Positions 8,365 through 16,647 of a stretch of 64,000 bases of DNA are shown here, piece by piece. Position 1 is the stretch's first letter. Each line of letters begins with the position of its first letter. Under the pieces are notes generated by a model that was given only the letters and a program-made list of their open reading frames with translations, made no database searches and was not told the origin of the DNA. Origin of the DNA: Streptomyces sp. WZ.A104 (GTDB lineage: Bacteria > Actinomycetota > Actinomycetes > Streptomycetales > Streptomycetaceae); NCBI RefSeq assembly GCF_002382885.1, contig NZ_NWVL01000034.1, forward strand, positions 19,531 to 83,530, read 5' to 3'. The position numbers and the translations under genes were made by a program.

Positions 8365-9011
8365 AGCTTCTCCTCGGATGCCTGGACGTACACCGCGCCG
8401 CTCCCGCTCAGCTCCAGCTGGAACGCCTCGCCGGACCCCCGCCCCACCATGTCCCGCCAGCCCACCGCCGTGGACAGCTTGTTGCGGACCTCCCCGTGGT
8501 GGGCGACGTACGCCTGCGGGTCGACGTGGATGTCCCGGCCCGGGGTGATCGGCAGCTCGATCACCCCGCCGTGGGCCATCACGGCGACCGCGCCGTGGCC
8601 CTTGAGCGTCGTCGTGAACAGGCCCTGGCCGGTCACCTGGCCGCGGACCATGCCCATCACGCCGCCCTGCGAGCCCATGAACATCGTGCCCTGCTGGAGG
8701 GAGCCGTCGAAGGCGAGGAGGCGGTCGGCCTCCACGTAGAGGGTGTCGCCGGACAGGTTGATCACCTGGATGTGGTGGCCGCCGTGGCCGAACATCACCG
8801 TGCCCGAGCCCTCGACCGTCATCAGCGGTGTCGCCTCGCCCGCCACCCGGCGGCCGATCATCGAGGCGAAGCCGCCCTGGCCGCCCTGGATGTTCGGGGT
8901 GAACGACACCTCGCCCCGGTAGGCCAGCATCGCACCGCGCTGGCTGAACAGCTTCTGGCCCGGGGCCACCGTGGCCTCGACCATCTTGGAGTTGATCTCC
9001 CGGAACGGCAT
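8361..9011 (-). CDS. AIM24-family protein (second of three)
   Basis: 216 residues, ATG 9011 overlapping the stop of the first AIM24 gene (TGATG) and itself overlapped by the third. Motifs of the family: FSQRGAMLAYRGEVSFTPN, TVEGSGTVMFGHGGHHIQVI, LYVEADRLLAFDGSLQQGT, GQGLFTTTLKGHGAVAVMAHG, then VDPQAYVAHHGEV and GRGSGEAFQLELSGSGAVYVQ. It shares the last two elements closely with the first copy, so the pair arose by duplication. Cytosolic; no signal peptide. Function unknown. Confidence 0.9.
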   Translation of the reverse strand: MPFREINSKMVEATVAPGQKLFSQRGAMLAYRGEVSFTPNIQGGQGGFASMIGRRVAGEATPLMTVEGSGTVMFGHGGHHIQVINLSGDTLYVEADRLLAFDGSLQQGTMFMGSQGGVMGMVRGQVTGQGLFTTTLKGHGAVAVMAHGGVIELPITPGRDIHVDPQAYVAHHGEVRNKLSTAVGWRDMVGRGSGEAFQLELSGSGAVYVQASEEKL

Positions 9012-9643
9012 CAGACATCGCCCCCGACCGTGTTGCGCTCGCTCGGCTGTACGTAGACCAGGCCGTCGCCCTCGAAGCGCATCTGGAACGCCTCGCCCGA
9101 ACCCTCGCCCATCAGCGTCCGGAAGTTCACCCCGCTCTGGAGCTGCTGGCGCAGATCGCCCTGATGGGCGATGTACGCGCCGGGGTCGACCATCAGCGGA
9201 TACTGCGGGGACACCCGCAGCAGCACCGCCTTCCCCTCCGACATGATCGCCGCCTGGCCCGTGCCCTCCACGGTGGTGGTGAACAGGCCGTTGCCGCTCG
9301 CCCCGCCGCGCAGTCCGGTGAACGTCGTCCCCGTGCGCAGTCCGGCGTCGGTGGCCAGCAGATTGCTCGCCTCCACGTACAGCTTCTCGCCGTGCAGCGC
9401 GACGAGATTGATCTCGCTCGCCCGGTCGGCGAAGTAGCAGGTGCCCTGTCCGGACACCTCCATCACGGTCATCTGCTCGCCGGTGAGACGGCGGCTCACC
9501 ATGCCGCGCAGTCCCTCACCGCCGCCGGTCATCTTCTTGAAGGTCATCCGGCCGTCGTACGCGACCATCGAGCCGTTCTTCGCCTTGACGGCATCGCCCG
9601 TCAGATCGACGGCGAGCGTCTTGCTGCCTTGGAGTCGAAACAT
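9011..9643 (-). CDS. AIM24-family protein (first of three)
   Basis: 210 residues from ATG 9643 (MFRLQGSKTLAVDL). GGGTGG upstream favours this over the GTG 6 bases earlier. It has the same beta-repeat organisation as its downstream copies: SMVAYDGRMTFKKMTGGGEG, EVSGQGTCYFADRASEINLV, LYVEASNLLATDAGL, NGLFTTTVEGTGQAAIMSEG, VDPGAYIAHQGDL and GEGSGEAFQMRFEGDGLVYV. It is the first gene of the operon, divergent from the DUF3817 gene. Three different AIM24 paralogues translated in tandem suggest a hetero-oligomer; this is inference. Confidence 0.9.
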   Translation of the reverse strand: MFRLQGSKTLAVDLTGDAVKAKNGSMVAYDGRMTFKKMTGGGEGLRGMVSRRLTGEQMTVMEVSGQGTCYFADRASEINLVALHGEKLYVEASNLLATDAGLRTGTTFTGLRGGASGNGLFTTTVEGTGQAAIMSEGKAVLLRVSPQYPLMVDPGAYIAHQGDLRQQLQSGVNFRTLMGEGSGEAFQMRFEGDGLVYVQPSERNTVGGDV

Positions 9644-9705
9644 CGCCACCCGACGAAGGTAGCCGCCCGCTCACCGCCCCGGACACCCCCCACGGAACCG
9701 TTACG

Positions 9706-9750
9706 CCCCTGATGCTCCCCTGATGCACACCCGCACAGGCCCTGATATGC
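9706..9750. repeat. CCCCTGATGC direct repeats in divergent promoter region
   Basis: CCCCTGATGC occurs at 9706-9715 and again at 9717-9726, exactly 11 bp apart. A third, weaker copy (CCTGATATGC) lies at 9741-9750. They sit between the divergent AIM24 and DUF3817 genes. An 11-bp spacing of identical 10-mers on one face of the helix suggests a regulator site. Confidence 0.5.
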
Positions 9751-9773
9751 GGCGATACGCGCGCCGGGGGAGG

Positions 9774-9800
9774 GGTGGGCCCCGGCGGCCGGGGCCCACC
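9774..9800 (+). promoter_or_regulatory. Strong leader hairpin before the DUF3817 gene
   Basis: A 12-bp perfect stem: GGTGGGCCCCGG (9774-9785) pairs with CCGGGGCCCACC (9789-9800) over a 3-base loop, about 95 bases before the DUF3817 start. It could be an attenuator or the end of a leftward or rightward transcript. No long U tract follows. Confidence 0.45.
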
Positions 9801-9894
9801 GGCGCGATGCCACAATGGGGAGCGGCTTGTGCCCGCGTTCACAAGCCCGTACGGCCCCTCCCGCCCACGACCCCCTCCCACCGAAGGTGCCCCT

Positions 9895-10245
9895 GTGGAC
9901 ATCAAGACCGCTTCCGCCCTGCACCGGCTGCGCCTCATCTCGATTCCCGAGGCGCTGTCCTTCCCCGCCCTGATCCTCTTCGGCTCGATCCTCAGCCGGG
10001 TCTCGGACATCGACTTCCTGATGATGCCGCTCGGCCTCATCCACGGCATCCTCTTCGTGGTCTACGCCGTGTTCCTGCTCGACGTCTGGATGAAGGCCAA
10101 GTGGCCGCTCAAGCGCGTCGCCCTCTTCTTCGTCCTGTCCCTGATCCCCTTCGGCGGCCTCTACGGCGACAAGCTCCTCAAGGGTTACGAGGCCGACGGC
10201 GTCATCGCCGCCCGCGCCCGCCGCGAGGGCACGGTCAGCGCATGA
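9895..10245 (+). CDS. DUF3817 small membrane protein
   Basis: 116 residues from GTG 9895, with GAAGGTG just upstream. It has three or four hydrophobic helices (ALSFPALILFGSIL, LIHGILFVVYAVFLL, ALFFVLSLIPFGGLYGD). The motif PLGLIHGILFVVYAVFLLDV...KWPLKR and the cytosolic end FGGLYGDKLL are hallmarks of DUF3817. The role of the family is unknown; many copies are fused to or beside transport or redox genes. The stop overlaps the start of the thiamine-binding-like gene by 4 bases. A second DUF3817 protein occurs at 36509-36835. Confidence 0.92.
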   Translation: MDIKTASALHRLRLISIPEALSFPALILFGSILSRVSDIDFLMMPLGLIHGILFVVYAVFLLDVWMKAKWPLKRVALFFVLSLIPFGGLYGDKLLKGYEADGVIAARARREGTVSA

Positions 10246-10535
10246 TCGTCGCGTTCTCGGTCTCCCCGCTGGGCGTCGGTGAGGATGTCGGCGAGTACGT
10301 CGCCGACGCCGTTCGGGTCGTCCGCGAGTCCGGACTGCCCAACCGCACCGACGCGATGTTCACCTCCATCGAGGGGGAGTGGGACGAGGTCATGGACGTC
10401 GTCAAGCGCGCCGTCGCCGCCGTCGAAGCCCGCGCGGGACGCGTCTCCCTGGTACTGAAGGCCGACATCAGGCCCGGTGTCACCGACGGTCTGACCTCGA
10501 AGGTCGAGACCGTGGAGCGCCATCTCGCCCCCTGA
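10242..10535 (+). CDS. MTH1187/YkoF-type thiamine-binding protein
   Basis: 97 residues, ATG in an ATGA overlap with DUF3817. Features are MIVAFSVSPLGVGEDVGEYV at the N terminus and GLPNRTDAMFTSIEGEWDEV in the middle, the ferredoxin-like fold of the MTH1187 family (UPF0045). It ends with the helix AVEARAGRVSLVLKADIRPG. Family members bind thiamine or related HMP compounds and form tetramers. The strong terminator downstream ends this two-gene operon. Confidence 0.85.
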   Translation: MIVAFSVSPLGVGEDVGEYVADAVRVVRESGLPNRTDAMFTSIEGEWDEVMDVVKRAVAAVEARAGRVSLVLKADIRPGVTDGLTSKVETVERHLAP

Positions 10536-10573
10536 CGCGCCGTCCGCGCGACCACGCCCCGCGTTCACCCGAT

Positions 10574-10605
10574 AAGCCCCCGGAACCACACGGCCGGGGG
10601 CTTTT
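10574..10605 (+). terminator. Rho-independent terminator
   Basis: AAGCCCCCGG (10574-10583) pairs perfectly with CCGGGGGCTT (10594-10603) and is followed by TT. It lies 38 bases after the MTH1187 gene and separates that operon from cslA. Confidence 0.9.
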
Positions 10606-10708
10606 CCGGTGCCGGATCAAAAACCGCTCACTCGGACCTGCCAAGTCGACACGCCGTTAGCCGTCGCCTTCTGTGGGGATATCAACCCGTTCGACAGTGG
10701 GAGGCACG

Positions 10709-12529
10709 GTGCGGTCGGAGGGCTACGACTACGACACCTACAGCCGGCTCGCGGGTCCGCTCACCGAGCCGGACCCGACGGGATACCGCGTGCGGTACAA
10801 GAGCCTGCTCTCGACGGAGAAGCACCGAATAAGGGCCGTCCTGCTGATGACCCTCGCCCCGGTGCTCACCGGCATCCTGCTGCTCTACCTGGTCTGGCCC
10901 ACGCACTGGACCGAGCGCGAGAACGGGGAGCGCTGGCTCGTCGTCGCGGACACCGTGATGCTGGTGTCGATCGGCCTGATCGAGATCTTCATGCTGGTCA
11001 ACGTGGTCTCCATCGCGCACGCCACGCTGGTCGCCCGGGACCCGGTTCCGGTGACGCCCGAGCCCGGCACCCGCGTCGCCTTCCTCACCACGTACGTCCC
11101 CGGCAAGGAACCGCTCTCCATGGTCCGCGCCACCCTCAAGGGGGCCGTACGCCTGACGCACTCCGGCCCGCTGGACGTCTGGCTGCTCGACGAGGGCGAC
11201 GACCCCGGGGCCCGGATGCTCTGCGCGGAGCTGGGCGTGCACCACTTCACCCGGCGCGGGGTCCCCGAGTGGAACCGGGAGAAGGGCGTCCACAAGGCGA
11301 AGACGAAGCACGGCAACTACAACGCCTGGATCGCCCTGCACGGCGGCGACTACGACTTCTTCGCCTCCGTCGACACCGACCACGTGCCGATGCCCAACTT
11401 CCTGGAACGGATGATGGGCTACTTCCGCGACCCGGACGTCGCCTTCGTCGTCGGACCGCAGGTCTACGGGAACTACGACATGGCCGTCACCAAGGCCGCC
11501 GAGTCGCAGCAGTTCCTCTTCCACGCGCTCATCCAGCGCGCGGGCAACCGCTACGGCGCCCCGATGTTCGTCGGCACCAACAACGTCGTCCGCATCGCCG
11601 CGCTGCGCCAGGTCGGCGGTCTGTACGACTCGATCACCGAGGACATGGCGACCGGCTTCGAGATCCACCGCCGCCGCAACCCCCTCACCGGGCGCTACTG
11701 GCGTTCGGTATACACCCCCGACGTGCTGGCCGTCGGCGAGGGGCCCTCCTCCTGGACGGACTTCTTCACCCAGCAGCTGCGCTGGTCGAGGGGGACGTAC
11801 GAGACGCTCTTCAAGCAGTACGGCAAGGCGCTGTTCCGGGTCCCGCCCGGCCGCCTGTTCAGCTACTCGCTGATGCTCGTCTACTACCCGATGACCGCCG
11901 TCAACTGGCTGCTCGGCGTGCTGAGCTGTGTGCTGTTCCTCTGGTTCGGGGCGTCCGGCACCCAGGTCGCCGCCTCCATCTGGCTGATGCTCTACAGCGA
12001 CGCCGCCGCCCTCCAGATCGGCCTCTACCTCTGGAACCGCCGCCACAACGTCTCGCCGCACGAACCCGAGGGCTCCGGCGGACTCGCCGGCATGGCCATG
12101 TCCGCGCTCTCGGCGCCGATCTACCTGAAGTCGCTGGGCTCCGCCGTCCTGCGCACCGACGGACGGTTCGTCGTCACGCCCAAGGGCGGCCAGACCTCCC
12201 CGGACCGGCTGCTCACCTTCCGTATCCACCTCTTCTGGGCCGCGGTCCTGCTGTCCTCGCTCGCCGCGTCGGTCTACCTCGACCACACCCATGTGGCGAT
12301 GCGGACCTGGGCCACGCTGGGCCTGGCGATATCCCTCGCCCCGGTCGCCGTGTGGGCCTGGACCAACTGGCAGGACAAGCGTGCCGCGGCCCCGAGCGGG
12401 GTCCTCGCCCCGGCGCCCCCGCTGCCCGAACCCACCTACGTCACCACCGCGCCGGCCCCGTCGGCGACCACCACCACCACCACCGCGACGGCGGGCACCA
12501 CCGCCACCACCACCGCAGGAGGGAACTGA
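10709..12529 (+). CDS. cslA: Cellulose-synthase-like family 2 glycosyltransferase CslA
   Basis: 606 residues. GTG 10709 follows GGGAGG at ideal distance. It has two N-terminal transmembrane helices, a cytosolic GT2 domain and several C-terminal membrane helices. The processive GT2 signature is complete: LLDEGDD, DTDH (D222), TED (D312) and QQLRW (355-359). The C terminus is a Pro then Thr-rich tail (TTTTTTATAGTTATTT). CslA polymerises a beta-glucan-like exopolysaccharide at growing hyphal tips and is needed for adhesion and aerial growth in Streptomyces, working with the copper oxidase GlxA encoded 3 bases downstream. Its usual third partner, a GH6-type glucanase, is here separated by a 17.9-kb biosynthetic cluster. 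Confidence 0.95.
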   Translation: MRSEGYDYDTYSRLAGPLTEPDPTGYRVRYKSLLSTEKHRIRAVLLMTLAPVLTGILLLYLVWPTHWTERENGERWLVVADTVMLVSIGLIEIFMLVNVVSIAHATLVARDPVPVTPEPGTRVAFLTTYVPGKEPLSMVRATLKGAVRLTHSGPLDVWLLDEGDDPGARMLCAELGVHHFTRRGVPEWNREKGVHKAKTKHGNYNAWIALHGGDYDFFASVDTDHVPMPNFLERMMGYFRDPDVAFVVGPQVYGNYDMAVTKAAESQQFLFHALIQRAGNRYGAPMFVGTNNVVRIAALRQVGGLYDSITEDMATGFEIHRRRNPLTGRYWRSVYTPDVLAVGEGPSSWTDFFTQQLRWSRGTYETLFKQYGKALFRVPPGRLFSYSLMLVYYPMTAVNWLLGVLSCVLFLWFGASGTQVAASIWLMLYSDAAALQIGLYLWNRRHNVSPHEPEGSGGLAGMAMSALSAPIYLKSLGSAVLRTDGRFVVTPKGGQTSPDRLLTFRIHLFWAAVLLSSLAASVYLDHTHVAMRTWATLGLAISLAPVAVWAWTNWQDKRAAAPSGVLAPAPPLPEPTYVTTAPAPSATTTTTTATAGTTATTTAGGN

Positions 12530-12532
12530 GCC

Positions 12533-14488
12533 ATGGCCTACCGGCCCTCGAAGAAGATGAAGAAGACACTCCTGGGCGGCGGCGCCGTGGTGCTGCTCGC
12601 GGGGCTCAACGCCCCCGCCGCACTCTCCTTCGCCGAGGACAGGTACCACGCGTACAAGATCGACCAGCCGGCGTACAAGGCGGAGTACGGCTCCTGGAAG
12701 CTGGTGGACATCCCGAAGGAGTACCGCACCAACGCGATCCACGCGGCGCTCCTGCACACCGGGAAGGTGCTGATCGTCGCGGGCTCCGGCAACGACCAGA
12801 AGCACTTCGACGAGGGCACCTTCGACACGGTGCTGTGGGACCCGGCCGAGAACACCTTCCAGAAGATCCCCACCCCCGAGGACTTCTTCTGCGGCGGCCA
12901 CGCCCAGCTGCCCGACGGGCGCCTCCTGATCGCGGGCGGCACCGCCCGCTACGAGGTGCTCGACGACAAGGTGCAGCGGGCCGGGGGCGGCATGCGGGTC
13001 AAGAACGAGAACCCGGACAAGCCCCTGAAGCTGAAGAAGGGCACGGTCTTCCGCTCGCCCTCCGGCGTCGAGTACGTCGCCAAGTTCGACGTCACCGTCC
13101 CCAAGGCCAAGCGCGAGTTCGAGGTCACGTACTTCAAGAACGGCCAGATGAAGCCGTGGAAGACCAAGGTGACCGCGGCGGAACAGCGGGTCTTCGTCGA
13201 GGCGGTGAAGGACGGCCCCGAGTCGGTGACGACCGACGCCGCGCAGTACGAGATCGTCGGCCTGAAGGGCAAGGATGCCGACAACTCGTACGGGCTCGCC
13301 GAGAAGATCACCATGGACAAGCAGGACTTCCAGGGAATCCGGGCCGCCTACGAGTTCGACCCGACGGCCGAGAAGTACATCCGGGTCGACCCGATGAAGG
13401 AGGCCCGCTGGTATCCCACGCTGGTCGGCCTGGAGGACGGCAGGGTGCTGGCCGTCTCCGGGCTCGATGACGTCGGTGAGATCCTGCCGGGCGACAACGA
13501 GATCTACGACCCGAAGACCAAGAAGTGGTCCAAGGGCCCGTTCCAGTACTTCCCGACCTACCCGGCGCTCTTCCTCACCAAGGGCGGCAAGCTCTTCTAC
13601 CCGGGGGCGAACGCCGGTTACGGCCCGGCCGACAAGGGGCGCGAGCCCGGGATCTGGGACCTGAAGAAGAACACCTTCACCAAGGTCCCCGGGCTGACCG
13701 ACACCGACGAGCTGGAGACGGCCGCCTCGCTGATGCTGCCGCCCGTGCAGGACCAGAAGGTGATGGTGCTGGGCGGCGGCGGGGTCGGGGAGTCCAAGAA
13801 GTCCACCGCCCGCACGGCCGTCATCGACCTCAAGGAGGACAGTCCGGCCTTCCGCCCCGGCCCCGATCTGCCGCAGGGCACGCGCTATCTGAACAGCGTG
13901 ATCATGCCGGACGACACCGTCTTCACCAGCGGCGGCTCGAAGGACTACCGGGGCCGCGGGGCAAGCAACATCCTCAAGGCGCAGACCTATGACCCGAAGA
14001 CCAACTCCTTCAAGGAGGCGGCCGAGCCGACGGTGGGCCGCAACTACCACTCCGAGGCGCTGCTGCTGCCCGACGGGAGAGTGGTGACCTTCGGTTCCGA
14101 CTCGCTCTACGGCGACAAGGACAACACGAAGCTCGGCAAGTTCGAGCAGCGCGTGGAGGTCTACACCCCGCCCGCCCTGCACCGGGGCAAGGACAGGCGC
14201 CCGGTGATCGGGGACGGCCCGCAGGACGCCGAGCGCGGCGCGACGATCACCTTCGAGAGCGCCGACGCGGACCGGATCGCGACGGCCCGGCTGATGCGGC
14301 CGAGCGCGGTCACGCACACGACGGACGTGGAGCAGCGCTCCATCGCGCTGGGGCTGAAGAAGGGGGAGGGCGAGGTGAGTGTGAGCGTGCCGGACGACGC
14401 CACGCTGGTGCCGCCCGGCTGGTACATGCTCTTCGTCACCGACACCGACGGCGTCCCCTCCGTCGCGAAGTGGGTCAAGGTCGCCTGA
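12533..14488 (+). CDS. glxA: Galactose-oxidase-like copper radical oxidase GlxA
   Basis: 651 residues, starting 3 bases after cslA. An N-terminal uncleaved anchor or signal (KKTLLGGGAVVLLAGLNAPA) exports it. The kelch propeller carries the radical-copper site: FCGGH with Cys120, RWYPTLVGLEDG with Tyr294 (the likely Tyr-Cys pair by comparison with galactose oxidase), NYHSEALLLPDG with Tyr505-His506, and VTHTTDVEQR with His595. The segment at about 140-290 is an inserted domain not found in galactose oxidase. The C-terminal Ig-like DUF1929 domain ends PSVAKWVKVA. GlxA oxidises or modifies the CslA glycan outside the membrane and needs copper maturation. Gene order and length agree with the S. 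lividans/S. coelicolor protein. Confidence 0.95.
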   Translation: MAYRPSKKMKKTLLGGGAVVLLAGLNAPAALSFAEDRYHAYKIDQPAYKAEYGSWKLVDIPKEYRTNAIHAALLHTGKVLIVAGSGNDQKHFDEGTFDTVLWDPAENTFQKIPTPEDFFCGGHAQLPDGRLLIAGGTARYEVLDDKVQRAGGGMRVKNENPDKPLKLKKGTVFRSPSGVEYVAKFDVTVPKAKREFEVTYFKNGQMKPWKTKVTAAEQRVFVEAVKDGPESVTTDAAQYEIVGLKGKDADNSYGLAEKITMDKQDFQGIRAAYEFDPTAEKYIRVDPMKEARWYPTLVGLEDGRVLAVSGLDDVGEILPGDNEIYDPKTKKWSKGPFQYFPTYPALFLTKGGKLFYPGANAGYGPADKGREPGIWDLKKNTFTKVPGLTDTDELETAASLMLPPVQDQKVMVLGGGGVGESKKSTARTAVIDLKEDSPAFRPGPDLPQGTRYLNSVIMPDDTVFTSGGSKDYRGRGASNILKAQTYDPKTNSFKEAAEPTVGRNYHSEALLLPDGRVVTFGSDSLYGDKDNTKLGKFEQRVEVYTPPALHRGKDRRPVIGDGPQDAERGATITFESADADRIATARLMRPSAVTHTTDVEQRSIALGLKKGEGEVSVSVPDDATLVPPGWYMLFVTDTDGVPSVAKWVKVA

Positions 14489-14788
14489 GGGGGGCGGTTC
14501 GCGAGGTGATGTCCCCTTCTGGATGAGGCTGGGGAAGGGCTGCTGGACACCGTGTTCGTCGGATACCGCTTCCCGGTGAAGCTGCCGGTTCCGGCCTCCC
14601 GCGGGCGGTGACCACCGGCCCTCGGGAAGTGCGGAATGCGCGACCCCCGATGACGCGAGGTCGCCAGTTCCATGCCCCTTTGTGGGACGTCGGCCCGGGA
14701 GGGGGGCGGGCGGGCGGGACGCGCGGTCGTCTTGGTGACGTGGGACCGCGCGTCCAGCCCGATCGCCCGGCCCGCGGGGCGGGCGGGG
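14489..14788. other. Convergent intergenic region between glxA and the biosynthetic cluster
   Basis: 300 bases with no supported gene. The only clear structure is the 12-bp-stem hairpin at 14717-14755. This is the left junction of the inserted cluster. I compared it by eye with the right junction (32310-32381) and saw no direct repeat, integrase or tRNA remnant. Confidence 0.6.
14717..14755. terminator. Bidirectional hairpin between glxA and cluster
   Basis: GGACGCGCGGTC (14717-14728) pairs perfectly with GACCGCGCGTCC (14744-14755) over a 15-base loop. It lies between two genes that face each other and can end both transcripts. Confidence 0.65.
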
Positions 14789-15805
14789 TCAGCGGCCGAT
14801 GAGGGATTCCCAGAGTCGGACCGTGACCTCGTCGAGCCGGGCGAACCGCTCGTTGATGCGGCCCAGGACGGACGGCGCGGCAGTGGCCTCGTAGCGCAGG
14901 GCGAGGACGCCCATGGCCTGCCAGTGGCGCATGGCCTCCTCGTGGAGGGCCGTCGTATCCTCACCGGCTCCCGCGTCCGCGAGGGAACGGCCCATCAGGA
15001 CGAGGCTGGGCACCGCGTACAGGACCGAACTGTGGTGGAACAGGCGGCGGGCGCCGATCGCGGCCTGTTCCCGGGTGCCCGCGAAGCAGGCGGCGGACAG
15101 GTCCCGGTAGCGGTTGATCGCGCCGCGGAACCGTTCCTCGGCGAAGAACCGCCGAGCCTGTTCGGCCAGCACGCCGTCCAGCGCGCCGTCGCCCGCCCCC
15201 TCACCCGGGCCGGCCGCCGCCAGGGTGTCGGTGGCCGCGTAGAAGAAGCCCATCCCGTCGTGGGACTCGGTCCTGATGTGGTCGGTCGTCGCGCGGACCA
15301 GGTCCTCGATGGACAGACGGGCCCGGCAGCTGAACGGCTTGGGGCCGACGACCAGCGTGTCCAGCACGTCCACATGCCGGAGGTCCTCGGAGACCCCCTC
15401 GATCAGCACGGCGTGCAGGTAGGGCGCGTTCCCGGTGTACACGTCCGCGTAGCCGAGGTGGGCCGTGTTCACCCACACCACCACGCCCTTGAACTCCGCC
15501 AACAACCGGACGAGTTGGTCGCCCATGGCCGCGGGTTCGATCGGGATGGTGTGCACCTTGAAGCCGGACCGCGTCATGCCGAGCGCGCCGGCTTCCTCGA
15601 CCGGGAAGATGTACTCGGGGTAGCCGCCCTCGTCCAGCCCGGCTTGGAACAGGTAGCCGTTCCCCCGCTCGAATATCGCCTGTTCGGCGACGGGGCGGCC
15701 CAGTACGGTCGCGAGCGCGGAGTACCCGCCCGTCAGACAGTTGACCGCGGTGGTGTCGTACCGCTCAAGGATGCGGCTCTGCGCGCCGTGCGTCTCCTGT
15801 GTCAT
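14789..15805 (-). CDS. BtrH-like acyltransferase (BtrH_N plus DUF4872-like)
   Basis: 338 residues, ATG overlapping the dimethylargininase stop (ATGA). The N-terminal part resembles the butirosin protein BtrH: an early conserved Cys (Cys23 in AVNCLTGGYSALATVL), then QAIFERGNGYLFQAG and a GFKVHTIPIEP segment. The C-terminal half (from about 190) is helical and resembles DUF4872. BtrH has a papain-like fold and moves an aminoacyl chain from an acyl carrier protein to an amine of ribostamycin. By analogy this protein could release or transfer a carrier-bound product of the cluster, which has two free carrier proteins and an ATP-grasp ligase. It is the last gene of the leftward operon. Similarity is by motif and layout only; the acceptor is unknown. 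Confidence 0.72.
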   Translation of the reverse strand: MTQETHGAQSRILERYDTTAVNCLTGGYSALATVLGRPVAEQAIFERGNGYLFQAGLDEGGYPEYIFPVEEAGALGMTRSGFKVHTIPIEPAAMGDQLVRLLAEFKGVVVWVNTAHLGYADVYTGNAPYLHAVLIEGVSEDLRHVDVLDTLVVGPKPFSCRARLSIEDLVRATTDHIRTESHDGMGFFYAATDTLAAAGPGEGAGDGALDGVLAEQARRFFAEERFRGAINRYRDLSAACFAGTREQAAIGARRLFHHSSVLYAVPSLVLMGRSLADAGAGEDTTALHEEAMRHWQAMGVLALRYEATAAPSVLGRINERFARLDEVTVRLWESLIGR

Positions 15806-16647
15806 CGGGTCCGCAGCTCCAGCGTGCAGCACTTCACACTGCCGCCCGCCTTGAGGAGCTCCGCCAGGTCCACGCCGATCGGCTCGAAGCCGCGCTCCCG
15901 CAGGCGGGCCTGCAGGCCGGTGGCCGCCTTGGGGAGCAGCACGTGGAGCCCGTCGGAGAGCGCGTTCAGGCCGAACACCGCGGCGTCCTCGTCGGTCGCC
16001 AGGATGGCGTCCGGGAACATCTCGCGGAGCACCGACCGGCTGCCCTCCGAGAAGGCCGGCGGGTAGTACATCACCTCGTCGTCGGAGAGCACGGCGATGG
16101 CGGTGTCCAGGTGGTAGTAGTCCGGGTTCACCAGCTTCAGGGAGGTGACCGGCAGGCCGAAGAACTCCTGTGCCTCGAAGTGCGAACGGGGGTCGGTGCG
16201 GAAGCCGGTGCCGGCCAGCAGGCGGCGCCCCACGGTGAGGATGTCGCCCTCGCCCTCGTTGATGAACTCGGGCCACAGGATGTCCTCGTACCCCTGCTGC
16301 TGGAACCAGGACAGGTACGCCGGACCCTCGGCGGTGCGCTCGGCGTGCCGGAAGCGCGCGCCGAACACCTTGCCGTCGACGACGGTGGCACCGTTGGCCG
16401 CGAACACCATGTCGGGAAGTCCGGGGAGCGGATCTATCTCCACGACCGTGTGGCCCAGTTCGCGGTACAGGTCCCGCAGGCCCTCCCACTGGCTCACCGC
16501 CAGCGAGTTGTCCACGGGTTTCTCCGGGTGCATCCAGGGGTTGATGGAGTAGGAGACCTCGAAGTGGCTCGGCCGGCACATCAGGAATCGGCGCGGCACC
16601 GCCGTGCGTGTACGGGAGGTCCGGTCGGCGTGCTGGTTGTCGGGCAT
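15802..16647 (-). CDS. Dimethylargininase/amidinotransferase-superfamily enzyme
   Basis: 281 residues. The core has FLMCRPSHFEVSYSINPWM, DMVFAANGATVVDGKVFGA, INEGEGDIL, DYYHLDTAIAVL (catalytic His) and the C-terminal GGSVKCCTLELR with the nucleophilic Cys. These mark guanidino-group-modifying enzymes: dimethylargininases (giving citrulline) and related ornithine-linked proteins. ATG 16647 has GGGAAG upstream but overlaps the PPTase gene by 67 bases; GTG 16599 or ATG 16581 (TGATG overlap) are alternatives. In this cluster it could process an arginine-derived guanidino group or supply citrulline/ornithine. It may also be a hydrolase for a product intermediate. Family assignment is firm; the substrate is not. 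Confidence 0.85.
   Translation of the reverse strand: MPDNQHADRTSRTRTAVPRRFLMCRPSHFEVSYSINPWMHPEKPVDNSLAVSQWEGLRDLYRELGHTVVEIDPLPGLPDMVFAANGATVVDGKVFGARFRHAERTAEGPAYLSWFQQQGYEDILWPEFINEGEGDILTVGRRLLAGTGFRTDPRSHFEAQEFFGLPVTSLKLVNPDYYHLDTAIAVLSDDEVMYYPPAFSEGSRSVLREMFPDAILATDEDAAVFGLNALSDGLHVLLPKAATGLQARLRERGFEPIGVDLAELLKAGGSVKCCTLELRTR

Noticed and set aside
10682..14317. A 1211-codon open frame on the minus strand across cslA and glxA
   Set aside because: It is rich in Arg/Gly/Asp/Val without any domain, whereas the plus strand gives two complete, well-known proteins with good ribosome sites.
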